Below, one piece after another: positions 1 through 5,410 of a stretch of 5,410 nucleotides of DNA (position 1 is its first letter; each line of letters starts with the position of its first letter). The notes under the pieces were generated by a model, which was not told where the DNA came from, made no database searches, and saw nothing but the letters and a program-made list of their open reading frames with translations. The DNA is from DASQEH01 sp038239485 (GTDB taxonomy: Bacteria > Actinomycetota > Actinomycetes > Propionibacteriales > Nocardioidaceae): the NCBI GenBank assembly GCA_038239485.1, contig JBBSET010000098.1, positions 1 through 5,410 on the forward strand. The letters run 5' to 3'. A program made the position numbers and the translations under genes.

Positions 1-154
1 CGAGATCAGCGTGCTGACCGCCTTTTTGCGCTCGACCCTGGCTACGGACTTCGACGCGGCGTACGAAGCGGGTCGAGCCTTGACCAGGCAGGACGCTCTG
101 GCCAGGCTCGACCCGGCACACCTGGTGCCGGAAGCTGCTTCGACCGGCGGTTGA
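1..154 (+). CDS. C-terminal fragment of a probable ATP-binding transcriptional regulator
   Basis: An open frame enters from the left edge (first full codon at base 2) and ends with TGA at 152-154, giving about 50 residues with no start in the window. The visible tail contains the runs FDAAYEAGRAL and TRQDALARL. A short alanine-rich helix with a Gly-Arg-Ala-Leu step followed by an 'xxDAxAxL' helix is typical of the extreme C-terminus of large actinobacterial LuxR/AfsR-like regulators or adenylate-cyclase-type ATPases with TPR repeats. That family match is from memory and rests on little sequence. The gene converges on the exporter permease, with only 19 bases between the two stop codons, so the transcripts probably overlap at their ends. 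The frame itself is convincing from codon use; the function is tentative. Confidence 0.55.
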   Translation, partial: EISVLTAFLRSTLATDFDAAYEAGRALTRQDALARLDPAHLVPEAASTGG

Positions 155-173
155 GGCGCCGTGCTCCGCTCGG

Positions 174-1010
174 CTACGCGTGCCTGGCGTATGCCCCCAG
201 CGCCAGCGGCACGAACAACCCCACCAGCACGGCCATCCAGCCGAACGTCCACAGCAGGTTGTCGCCCATCGGCTCACCCAGCATCAGCGACCGCACCGCG
301 CTCACCAGGTGCGAGATGGGGTTCACCTTGACGAAGTCCTGGAGCCAGCCGGGCATCGTCGACGCCTTGACGAAGGTGTTGGAGCCGAAGCTGAGCGGCA
401 GCACGAGCAGGAACATCACTCCCTGCACCGCGCCCGAGCTGCGCACGATCATCCCGATGAACACCGAGATCCAGCAGAAGCACAGCGCGAAAGCGATCGA
501 CAGCGCCACCGCGGCGACCGTCTCCAGAACCGACGTCTGGATCCGGAAGCCGATCAGGTAGCCGAACGACAGGGTCACGATGCACAAGATCAGGTACCTC
601 GCGAAGTCCGCCAGGACGGCCCCCACCAGCGGAGCCGAACGGGAGATCGGCAGTGAGCGGAACCGGGCGAACACGCCCTTCTCGATATCGGCGTTGAGGT
701 TCTGGCCCAACGCGATACCGGCCAACGCGATCGACTGTCCGAGCAGTCCTGGCAGCAGGAACTGCAGGTACTCGTGCTGAGATCCGCCCGCGATGGCGCC
801 GCCGAAGATGTAGGTGAACATGAAGAGGAAGATCACCGGCTGCAGGGTCACGTCGATGAGCGCCTCCGGCGTCCGCCAGGTCTTGATCAGACTCCGTCTG
901 GCGAGGACGAGGGCGTGGCGCACGGCGGCGCCCGGTGGGGCAGGCGCTGCCGTCGAGGACGCCATCACAGCGTCGGAGACCGGGTGGGGGTTGAGCGTGT
1001 TCGTGCTCAT
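174..1010 (-). CDS. ABC-2 type transporter permease, DrrB-like
   Basis: A 278-residue inner-membrane permease that should pair with the ATPase encoded just upstream to form an exporter. A basic, proline/alanine-rich cytoplasmic N-terminus (about 1-50) is followed by roughly six hydrophobic segments near residues 54-75, 83-104, 132-155, 162-186, 195-212 and 254-275. The cytoplasmic loop at about 110-130 (EKGVFARFRSLPISR) is the coupling-type loop of ABC-2 permeases. The segment NPISHLVSAVRSLMLG (230-245) is a conserved feature of DrrB-like proteins. The ATG overlaps the ATPase stop codon in an ATGA arrangement, with an AGGAGG ribosome site seven bases upstream inside the ATPase gene, so translational coupling is likely. 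The length is normal for the family. The substrate cannot be read from the sequence: DrrB relatives export anthracyclines, other antibiotics or lipids. Confidence is high for the family and low for the cargo. Confidence 0.93.
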   Translation of the reverse strand: MSTNTLNPHPVSDAVMASSTAAPAPPGAAVRHALVLARRSLIKTWRTPEALIDVTLQPVIFLFMFTYIFGGAIAGGSQHEYLQFLLPGLLGQSIALAGIALGQNLNADIEKGVFARFRSLPISRSAPLVGAVLADFARYLILCIVTLSFGYLIGFRIQTSVLETVAAVALSIAFALCFCWISVFIGMIVRSSGAVQGVMFLLVLPLSFGSNTFVKASTMPGWLQDFVKVNPISHLVSAVRSLMLGEPMGDNLLWTFGWMAVLVGLFVPLALGAYARHA

Positions 1011-1966
1011 GCTGCGTCCTCCTGGGGTGTGGTGTCGGCGCGCCGGCCGGTCAGCGAGAAGAAGACCTCGTCGAGGCTGGGCAGGTGCAAGGAGAGCTCG
1101 GTGACCGCGATCTGGTCGCGAGCCAGCCAGTTCACGGTGTCAGCGAAGGCCACTTCGGAGTCGACCGGTACGGTGAGCTGCCCTCTGCCGGAGGCCTCGG
1201 GCTCGGCGCCCGAGACGGCGGCGAGGATGCGGCGCACGTCGTCCAGGCGGGCCGGATCCGTCGCCCGCACCTCGATCCGCTGGCCGCCCACGACACGCTT
1301 GAGACCGTCGGGGGTGTCGTTGGCGATCACCCGACCGTGGTCGATCACGGCGATCTCGTCGGCGAGGGCGTCGGCCTCCTCCAGGTACTGCGTCGTCAGC
1401 AGCACGGTCGAGCCGTCGCCGACGAGGTGACGGACGACCTCCCACATGTCCTCGCGCTTGGCGGGGTCGAGACCGGTTGTCGGCTCGTCGAGGAAGATCA
1501 CCGACGGGCGCCCGACCAGGCCCGCCGCGAGGTCGAGGCGGCGACGCATGCCGCCGGAGTACGTCTTGGCGATCCGGCCGGCCGCCTCGGTGAGGTCGAA
1601 CCACTCGAGCAGCTCCGCGGCGCGTTTCTTGGCATCGCGAGACGACAGGTTGAGGAGCTGACCGATCAGGGTCAGGTTCTGGGTGCCGGTCAGGTCCTCG
1701 TCGACAGAGGCGTACTGCCCGGTCAGCCCGATCGTCTGGCGGACCCGATGGGCGTCCTTGCGGACGTCGAGGCCGGCGACGAAGGCCGATCCCGAGTCAG
1801 TGCGGAGCAAGGTGGCGAGGATCCGGACCGCGGTCGTCTTGCCCGCACCGTTGGGTCCGAGAAGGCCGAGCACCGTTCCTTGCTCCACCCGCAGATCCAC
1901 GTCGTCGAGGGCGAGGGTGTCGCCGAATCGCTTGGTGAGGCCGTGAGCCTCGATGGCGTTGGTCAT
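1007..1966 (-). CDS. ABC transporter ATP-binding protein, DrrA-like
   Basis: A 319-residue ATPase that powers the adjacent permease. Visible motifs are Walker A GPNGAGKT (37-44), the Q-loop Gln84, the signature YSGGM (136-140), Walker B VIFLDE (156-161), the D-loop GLDP (165-168) and the C-terminal LDEVF (298-302) known from DrrA-type proteins. The usual switch (H-loop) histidine is a glutamine at 193 in TTQYLEEAD; this is the DrrA-subfamily form and does not imply loss of function. The ATG at 1966 was chosen because AAGGGA lies six bases upstream and the family homology begins almost at once (AHGLTKRFG). An in-frame GTG at 2014 would add 16 residues but lacks a ribosome site and lies in the intergenic repeats. 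The gene is first in a two-gene operon and is divergent from tyrS. The substrate is unknown; a drug or secondary-metabolite efflux role is inferred from the family. Confidence 0.95.
   Translation of the reverse strand: MTNAIEAHGLTKRFGDTLALDDVDLRVEQGTVLGLLGPNGAGKTTAVRILATLLRTDSGSAFVAGLDVRKDAHRVRQTIGLTGQYASVDEDLTGTQNLTLIGQLLNLSSRDAKKRAAELLEWFDLTEAAGRIAKTYSGGMRRRLDLAAGLVGRPSVIFLDEPTTGLDPAKREDMWEVVRHLVGDGSTVLLTTQYLEEADALADEIAVIDHGRVIANDTPDGLKRVVGGQRIEVRATDPARLDDVRRILAAVSGAEPEASGRGQLTVPVDSEVAFADTVNWLARDQIAVTELSLHLPSLDEVFFSLTGRRADTTPQEDAA
1017..1023 (-). promoter_or_regulatory. Strong ribosome binding site for the permease
   Basis: The minus strand reads AGGAGGA here, with AGGAGG ending seven bases before the permease ATG. 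It lies inside the 3' end of the ATPase gene and fixes the permease start at 1010 rather than the internal ATG at residue 16. Confidence 0.8.
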
Positions 1967-1972
1967 AGCGTT

Positions 1973-1978
1973 TCCCTT
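1973..1978 (-). promoter_or_regulatory. Ribosome binding site deciding the ATPase start
   Basis: The minus strand reads AAGGGA, six bases before the ATG at 1966. The longer reading frame from GTG 2014 has no comparable site, so this supports the shorter, 319-residue protein. Confidence 0.75.
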
Positions 1979-2006
1979 CGTGTTGTCCAGAAGTCTGGGC
2001 GCCGCC

Positions 2007-2055
2007 GCTGACACCGCCCTCTCAGCCGGCTGACATCTCCTGACATCCGCTGACA
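2007..2055. repeat. Phased CTGACA direct repeats with an overlapping palindrome; candidate operator
   Basis: The hexamer CTGACA occurs four times on the plus strand, starting at 2008, 2030, 2040 and 2050. The last three are exactly 10 bases apart, about one helical turn. The second copy is also the right arm of the near-palindrome TCTCAGCCGGCTGACA (2020-2035), whose core TCAGCCGGCTGA (2022-2033) is perfect. The cluster sits 41-89 bases upstream of the exporter ATPase start and about 130 bases upstream of tyrS. A cooperative regulator site controlling the exporter, and possibly tyrS, is a reasonable inference. No regulator gene is adjacent and I do not recognise the motif, so the binding protein is unknown. 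Confidence 0.5.
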
Positions 2056-2169
2056 GCCGCAGGTGGCGGTCGGCCGCTCGGACAAAGTGCCGCTCAAGCG
2101 TCCGACCCGGCGATCAGCTCGACAGGTGCGGCACACTGGTCTGCGGACCACGACCGAGCTCGACCGGCA

Positions 2170-2176
2170 AGAAAGG
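2170..2176 (+). promoter_or_regulatory. Ribosome binding site deciding the tyrS start
   Basis: AGAAAGG lies six bases before the GTG at 2183. It favours this GTG over the in-frame GTG at 2063, which has no ribosome site and would add a 40-residue, arginine-rich extension unlike TyrRS proteins. Confidence 0.75.
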
Positions 2177-2182
2177 CCTGCT

Positions 2183-3448
2183 GTGACTCAGCACGTCCTC
2201 GACGATCTCGAGTGGCGCGGACTCATCGCGCACTCGACCGACCTCGACGCGCTCCGCGCCGAGCTGTCGAGAGGACCAGTGACGGTCTATGTGGGTTTCG
2301 ACCCGACCGCTCCGAGCCTGCACATGGGCAACCTGCTCCAGCTGGTGACCATCCGTCGGCTGCAGAATGCCGGGCACCGCCCACTGGGTCTGGTCGGCGG
2401 TGCCACCGGCATGATCGGGGACCCGAGGCAGACCGAGGAGAGGCAGCTGAACCCGGCCGAGATCGTTGCCGAGTGGACCGAGCGGGTGCGCGGCCAGGTC
2501 GTGCGCATCTTGTCGTTCGAGGGCGACAACGCCGCCACCATCGTGAACAACTACGACTGGACCAAGGACCTGCCGACGCTGGACTTCCTGCGCGACATCG
2601 GCAAGCACTTCCCTGTCAACAAGATGCTCGCCCGTGACGTGGTGCGCTCGCGGCTCGAGGCGGGTATCTCCTTCACCGAGTTCAGCTACGTGCTCCTCCA
2701 GTCGATGGACTACCTCCGGTTGTTCGAGCGGTACGGCTGCCGACTGCAGACCGGGGGGAGCGACCAGTGGGGCAACATCACCGGCGGGGTCGACCTGATC
2801 CGGCGGGTGACCGGCGAGCACGTCCACGCACTGGCCACCCCGCTGATCACGAAGTCAGATGGCACGAAGTACGGCAAGACGGAGTCCGGCAGCATCTGGC
2901 TGGACAAGGAGATGACGTCGCCGTACGCGTTCCACCAGTTCTGGCTGAACGCCGACGACAGCGATGTCGTCGCTCTCCTCAAGTACTTCACCTTCCGTAG
3001 CCGCGAGGAGATCGAGGAGCTGGCGACCCTGGTGGCGGAGAAGCCGTCGCTCCGGGCCGCCCAGCGTGTCCTGGCCGACGACGTCACCACCTTGGTCCAT
3101 GGGGCGCAGGAGATGGAGCGGGCGAAGGCGGCCGGCGCGGCCTTGTTCGGAGCCGGCAGTCTGGACGAGCTCGACGAGTCGACCCTCGACGCGGCCCTCC
3201 GTGAGGCGTCGTTCGTCGAGATCAGCAGCCACGAGGAGCTGCCGACCTACGTCGACCTCTTCTCCGAGACCGGCCTGGTGGCGAGCAAAGGGGCGGCCCG
3301 GCGCACGATCGCCGAAGGGGGCGCCTACGCCAACAACGCCCGGATCACCGATATCGACCAGCGACCGGCACCCGGCGACCTGCTTCCTGGCGGCTGGCTG
3401 CTCCTTCGGCGCGGCAAGCGCAACCTCGCGGGAGTGAAGGTCGACTAG
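2183..3448 (+). CDS. tyrS: Tyrosyl-tRNA synthetase (TyrRS)
   Basis: Cytoplasmic class I aminoacyl-tRNA synthetase that joins tyrosine to tRNA-Tyr using ATP. From the GTG start it has 421 residues, normal for bacterial TyrRS. The Rossmann catalytic domain (about 30-225) shows YVGFDPTAPSLHMGN (36-50), which contains the HIGH-type motif as HMGN (47-50). The tyrosine pocket is seen in FSYVLLQSMDY (167-177) and GGSDQWGNIT (191-200). The KMSKS-type loop is KYGKT (229-233), close to the KFGKT form of Bacillus TyrRS. A helical anticodon-binding region follows, then a C-terminal S4-like RNA-binding domain from about 355 (YVDLFSETGLVASKGAARRTI). All catalytic signatures are present with no sign of damage. 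The downstream oxidase gene starts two bases after the stop, so the two are probably co-transcribed. Confidence 0.97.
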   Translation: MTQHVLDDLEWRGLIAHSTDLDALRAELSRGPVTVYVGFDPTAPSLHMGNLLQLVTIRRLQNAGHRPLGLVGGATGMIGDPRQTEERQLNPAEIVAEWTERVRGQVVRILSFEGDNAATIVNNYDWTKDLPTLDFLRDIGKHFPVNKMLARDVVRSRLEAGISFTEFSYVLLQSMDYLRLFERYGCRLQTGGSDQWGNITGGVDLIRRVTGEHVHALATPLITKSDGTKYGKTESGSIWLDKEMTSPYAFHQFWLNADDSDVVALLKYFTFRSREEIEELATLVAEKPSLRAAQRVLADDVTTLVHGAQEMERAKAAGAALFGAGSLDELDESTLDAALREASFVEISSHEELPTYVDLFSETGLVASKGAARRTIAEGGAYANNARITDIDQRPAPGDLLPGGWLLLRRGKRNLAGVKVD

Positions 3449-3450
3449 CC

Positions 3451-4503
3451 GTGGACCGGGCGGCTGAACTCGAGGCACGGGCCAGAGCGGCTCTGCCGCC
3501 ACCGGTCTATGAGTACTTCCGGCAGGGCTCCGCTGACGAGGTGTCGGCCGCCGAGGCCGTGGCTGCCTGGCGCGGGTTCCGCTTCCTCCCCCACGTCCTG
3601 CGTGATGTCTCCAACGTGTCCGTCGAGACCCGGCTCCTTGGCCGGGCCTTTGCCACCCCGGTAGGGATCGCCCCCACCGCCTTGCAGCGTCATGCACACC
3701 CGGCGGGGGAGCGAGAGATGGCGGCTGGTGCCGCCGCGGCCGGATCGCTGCTGTGCGTCTCGGGCAACGCGGGAGCCCCGTACGAGGAGATCGCCACAGC
3801 CGGAGCGCCCTGGTGGGCCCAGCTCTACATCCTGGCTGACCGGTCCCTGTCGGCAGCCCTGCTGCGACGGGCCGTGGACGCGGGAGCCACAGCGGTGGTC
3901 CTCACTGCCGACACCCCCGTCGTAGGGACGAAGCGCAACGCCGGACAGAGTGTCTGGGACATCACGCCGCAAGGCTTCGCCCACGTCAACGAGGACCGCG
4001 GGTCGGCGCCGGCATGGGCGTTGGAGAAGGCCGTCGACCTGTCCGAGGAGGCGATCGGCTGGGTGCGTCAGGAGACCGGGTTGCCGGTCGTCGTCAAGGG
4101 GGTGCTGAGGGCCGACGACGCCGTTCGGGTCGTGGCAGCGGGCGCGGACGCGGTCTGGGTGTCGAACCACGGTGGCCGTCAGCTCGACCGGAGCGTGACC
4201 ACTGCCCAGGCCCTCGGACCCGTCGCTGCCGCCGTGGGAGACCGGGCCGAGGTGTACGTGGACGGTGGCGTCCGCGACGGGCGCGACGTGCTGACGGCAC
4301 TCGCGCTGGGGGCTCGGGCTGTCTTCTTGGGCCGCCCCGCGCTGTGGGCCCTCACTTGCGGCGGGGCCACCGGCGTTCACGACCTCGTGTGCGCACTCAC
4401 GGAGGAGCTGCTCGAAGCGATGTGTCTGGCGGGATGCCGGGGCCTCGCCGAACTGACCTGCGACCTACTCACAGTAGTCAAACATTCACGCATCGATGAA
4501 TGA
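3451..4503 (+). CDS. FMN-dependent alpha-hydroxy-acid oxidase/dehydrogenase (LldD/glycolate oxidase family)
   Basis: A 350-residue TIM-barrel flavoprotein predicted to oxidise a 2-hydroxy acid to a 2-oxo acid. The residues equivalent to the glycolate oxidase active site are Tyr22, Tyr126 (AQLY), Lys216 (VVVKG), His240 and Arg243 (SNHGGRQLD, 238-246), Asp271 and Arg275 (VDGGVRDG), with the FMN phosphate region running on to LGRP (293-296). The catalytic His and the FMN-binding set are intact. In the usual TxDxPxLGRR segment the protein reads TADTPVVGTKR (152-162), so the carboxylate-binding Arg164 of glycolate oxidase aligns with Lys161. Actinobacterial paralogues often read VGTK there, as I recall, which suggests a subfamily with its own substrate. 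The GTG start lies two bases after the tyrS stop, with AAGG ten bases upstream. The substrate (lactate, glycolate, mandelate or other) cannot be decided. Confidence 0.92.
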   Translation: MDRAAELEARARAALPPPVYEYFRQGSADEVSAAEAVAAWRGFRFLPHVLRDVSNVSVETRLLGRAFATPVGIAPTALQRHAHPAGEREMAAGAAAAGSLLCVSGNAGAPYEEIATAGAPWWAQLYILADRSLSAALLRRAVDAGATAVVLTADTPVVGTKRNAGQSVWDITPQGFAHVNEDRGSAPAWALEKAVDLSEEAIGWVRQETGLPVVVKGVLRADDAVRVVAAGADAVWVSNHGGRQLDRSVTTAQALGPVAAAVGDRAEVYVDGGVRDGRDVLTALALGARAVFLGRPALWALTCGGATGVHDLVCALTEELLEAMCLAGCRGLAELTCDLLTVVKHSRIDE

Positions 4504-4545
4504 CGCCGCTGTCGTCCGAGGTGAGACCAGACACCGGGCGCCAGG

Positions 4546-4574
4546 TTGACTGGGCGTCGCCGGCTACGTATGGT
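4546..4574 (+). promoter_or_regulatory. rRNA operon promoter P1
   Basis: A -35 box TTGACT (4546-4551) and a -10 box TATGGT (4569-4574) are separated by exactly 17 bases, fitting the actinobacterial housekeeping sigma consensus. The predicted start is near 4581, about 380 bases before mature 16S. The -35 lies within a small inverted repeat, CCAG/CTGG (4541-4553). Confidence 0.65.
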
Positions 4575-4613
4575 TGACGCCTACCCACCGTTCGAACCTC
4601 GACAGCGAGGCGC

Positions 4614-4641
4614 TTGAGAGCGCCCCGATCCAGGCTAGACT
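4614..4641 (+). promoter_or_regulatory. rRNA operon promoter P2
   Basis: A -35 box TTGAGA (4614-4619) and a -10 box TAGACT (4636-4641) are 16 bases apart. TAGACT is a common strong -10 form for stable RNA genes in actinomycetes. The predicted start is near 4647-4649. Two tiny perfect hairpins, CCTCG/CGAGG (4597-4610) and CGCT/AGCG (4611-4622), lie upstream of and over the -35 and would form in P1 transcripts. Confidence 0.65.
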
Positions 4642-4668
4642 GAGCAGGTAGCGGGACGGGACGTCGAT

Positions 4669-4697
4669 TTGACGGCCCCTCCACAGACCGGTAAGTT
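4669..4697 (+). promoter_or_regulatory. rRNA operon promoter P3, proximal
   Basis: A -35 box TTGACG (4669-4674) and a -10 box TAAGTT (4692-4697) have an ideal 17-base spacer. The predicted start is near 4704, about 255 bases before mature 16S. It is the last promoter before the boxA-like element and has near-consensus boxes, so it is a likely main rRNA promoter. Confidence 0.72.
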
Positions 4698-4749
4698 AGT
4701 GCGGGTTGCCCCGAAGCCCGGCCGAAAGGCTTGACAGCGGTGTGCGCAC

Positions 4750-4766
4750 GATCCTTGAGAACTCAA
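4750..4766 (+). promoter_or_regulatory. boxA-like antitermination element of the rRNA leader
   Basis: GATCCTTGAGAACTCAA resembles the rRNA leader boxA of Gram-positive bacteria (core CTTTGAAAACT in Bacillus), and the block CTTGAGAACTCAACAGTGTG is familiar from actinobacterial rRNA leaders. It would be bound in the nascent RNA by the NusB-NusE complex to stop Rho-dependent termination. It sits about 45 bases after the predicted P3 start, the expected place. Identified by resemblance, not by search. Confidence 0.6.
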
Positions 4767-4771
4767 CAGTG

Positions 4772-4863
4772 TGCCAAAAGTCGACGACGAATTAATTAAC
4801 GCCCCGTCGGCATATCTGGACCGGCTTCGGCCTGTCCGGGGTTTGTCGACGGTTCCTTTGGCA
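4772..4863 (+). other. Nested stem structure in the pre-16S leader
   Basis: The leader folds into a set of nested helices: TGCCAAA (4772-4778) with TTTGGCA (4857-4863); GTCGAC plus GA (4780-4787) with TTGTCGAC (4843-4850), including one G-U; GCCCCG (4801-4806) with CGGGGT (4837-4842), including one G-U; and an inner hairpin GGAC/GTCC plus GGC/GCC (4818-4837) closed by a UUCG tetraloop (4826-4829). An AT-rich stretch containing TTAATTAA (4792-4799) remains unpaired. Such structure fits a leader that guides rRNA folding and maturation. The true RNase III stem would also need the 16S trailer, which is outside the window. Confidence 0.6.
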
Positions 4864-4870
4864 AGACAAC

Positions 4871-4898
4871 GTGTCCTCATTCTTCGGACTGAGGGCGC
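4871..4898 (+). other. UUCG-capped hairpin in the rRNA leader
   Basis: The arms 4871-4882 and 4887-4898 pair over eleven of twelve positions (two of them G-U, one U-C mismatch), with a C(UUCG)G tetraloop at 4883-4886. There is no U-tract after it, so it is a leader structure and not a terminator. Confidence 0.6.
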
Positions 4899-4929
4899 TG
4901 CGATCCTTGCCGGGATACTCCAATGATTC

Positions 4930-4951
4930 GGCGACACCTTCGGGTGGCGTC
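4930..4951 (+). other. UUCG-capped hairpin just upstream of 16S
   Basis: CACC (4935-4938) pairs with GGTG (4943-4946) around a UUCG loop. After one A-G mismatch the stem continues with 4930-4933 against 4948-4951. It ends about nine bases before the predicted mature 16S 5' end and may mark or shield the processing site. Confidence 0.55.
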
Positions 4952-4959
4952 AACAGAAT

Positions 4960-5410
<451 letters not shown>

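Larger units (their letters stand above)
1967..2182. promoter_or_regulatory. Divergent intergenic region between the exporter operon and tyrS
   Basis: These 216 bases must hold the promoters for both the exporter operon (leftward) and tyrS (rightward). I searched both strands for TTGACA-like and TAnnnT-like boxes with 16-18 base spacing and found no convincing pair in either direction. Besides the CTGACA repeats and the two ribosome sites, nothing is recognisable. The tyrS leader is too short and lacks visible conserved elements for a T-box riboswitch. The promoters are therefore inferred from layout only. Confidence 0.5.

Noticed and set aside
145..161. CGGCG/CGCCG inverted repeat at the convergent gene ends as a terminator
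   Set aside because: Only five base pairs, overlaps the upstream gene's end, and has no T-tract on either side.
1085..2011. Long plus-strand open frame opposite the ATPase gene
   Set aside because: It is the antisense shadow of a gene with complete ABC motifs, and its translation has no domain-like features.
1967..2014. Longer ATPase start at GTG 2014
   Set aside because: No ribosome site; it overlaps the CTGACA repeats; the ATG at 1966 has AAGGGA and matches the normal family start.
2063..2182. N-terminal extension of TyrRS from GTG 2063
   Set aside because: It lacks a ribosome site and adds about 40 arginine-rich residues not expected in TyrRS; GTG 2183 has AGAAAGG at ideal spacing and starts where family homology starts.
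4537..4558. Hairpin around CCAG/CTGG as terminator of the oxidase gene
   Set aside because: The stem needs a bulge, no T-tract follows, and it overlaps the -35 box of P1.
4731..4760. Perfect -35 box TTGACA at 4731-4736 as a fourth rRNA promoter
   Set aside because: No TAnnnT-like -10 box at 16-18 bases spacing; the downstream sequence is the boxA-like element.

Overview
The window looks like chromosomal DNA from a high-GC actinobacterium. Codon use is strongly GC-ending, the transporter is of the DrrA/DrrB type common in actinomycetes, and the first ~350 bases of the 16S rRNA read like Nocardioidaceae and relatives. That placement is recalled from memory, not searched.

Layout: (1) 1-154 is the 3' tail of a plus-strand gene, probably a large ATP-binding transcriptional regulator. 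(2) 174-1966, minus strand, is a two-gene ABC exporter operon, ATPase then permease, with an ATGA stop/start overlap. (3) 1967-2182 is a divergent intergenic region holding phased CTGACA direct repeats and a near-palindrome, a candidate operator. (4) 2183-4503, plus strand, is tyrS (tyrosyl-tRNA synthetase) followed two bases later by an FMN-dependent alpha-hydroxy-acid oxidase. (5) 4504-4959 has no protein gene. It reads as a ribosomal RNA control region with three stacked sigma70-type promoters, a boxA-like antitermination element and a strongly folded leader with three UUCG-capped hairpins. (6) From about 4960 to the window end is the 5' part of 16S rRNA, cut off at the edge.

The exporter is a self-contained unit, probably for a hydrophobic compound. 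tyrS and the rRNA operon are both growth-linked translation genes, with the oxidase lying between them. No terminator is visible between the oxidase and the rRNA promoters, so some read-through into rrn is possible. No mobile element, CRISPR array, tRNA or clearly new multi-gene system is visible. The oddest feature is the last ~100 bases of the 16S gene, which read unlike actinobacterial 16S and more like Firmicutes. This is either a mosaic gene or, more likely, a chimeric assembly at a contig end.
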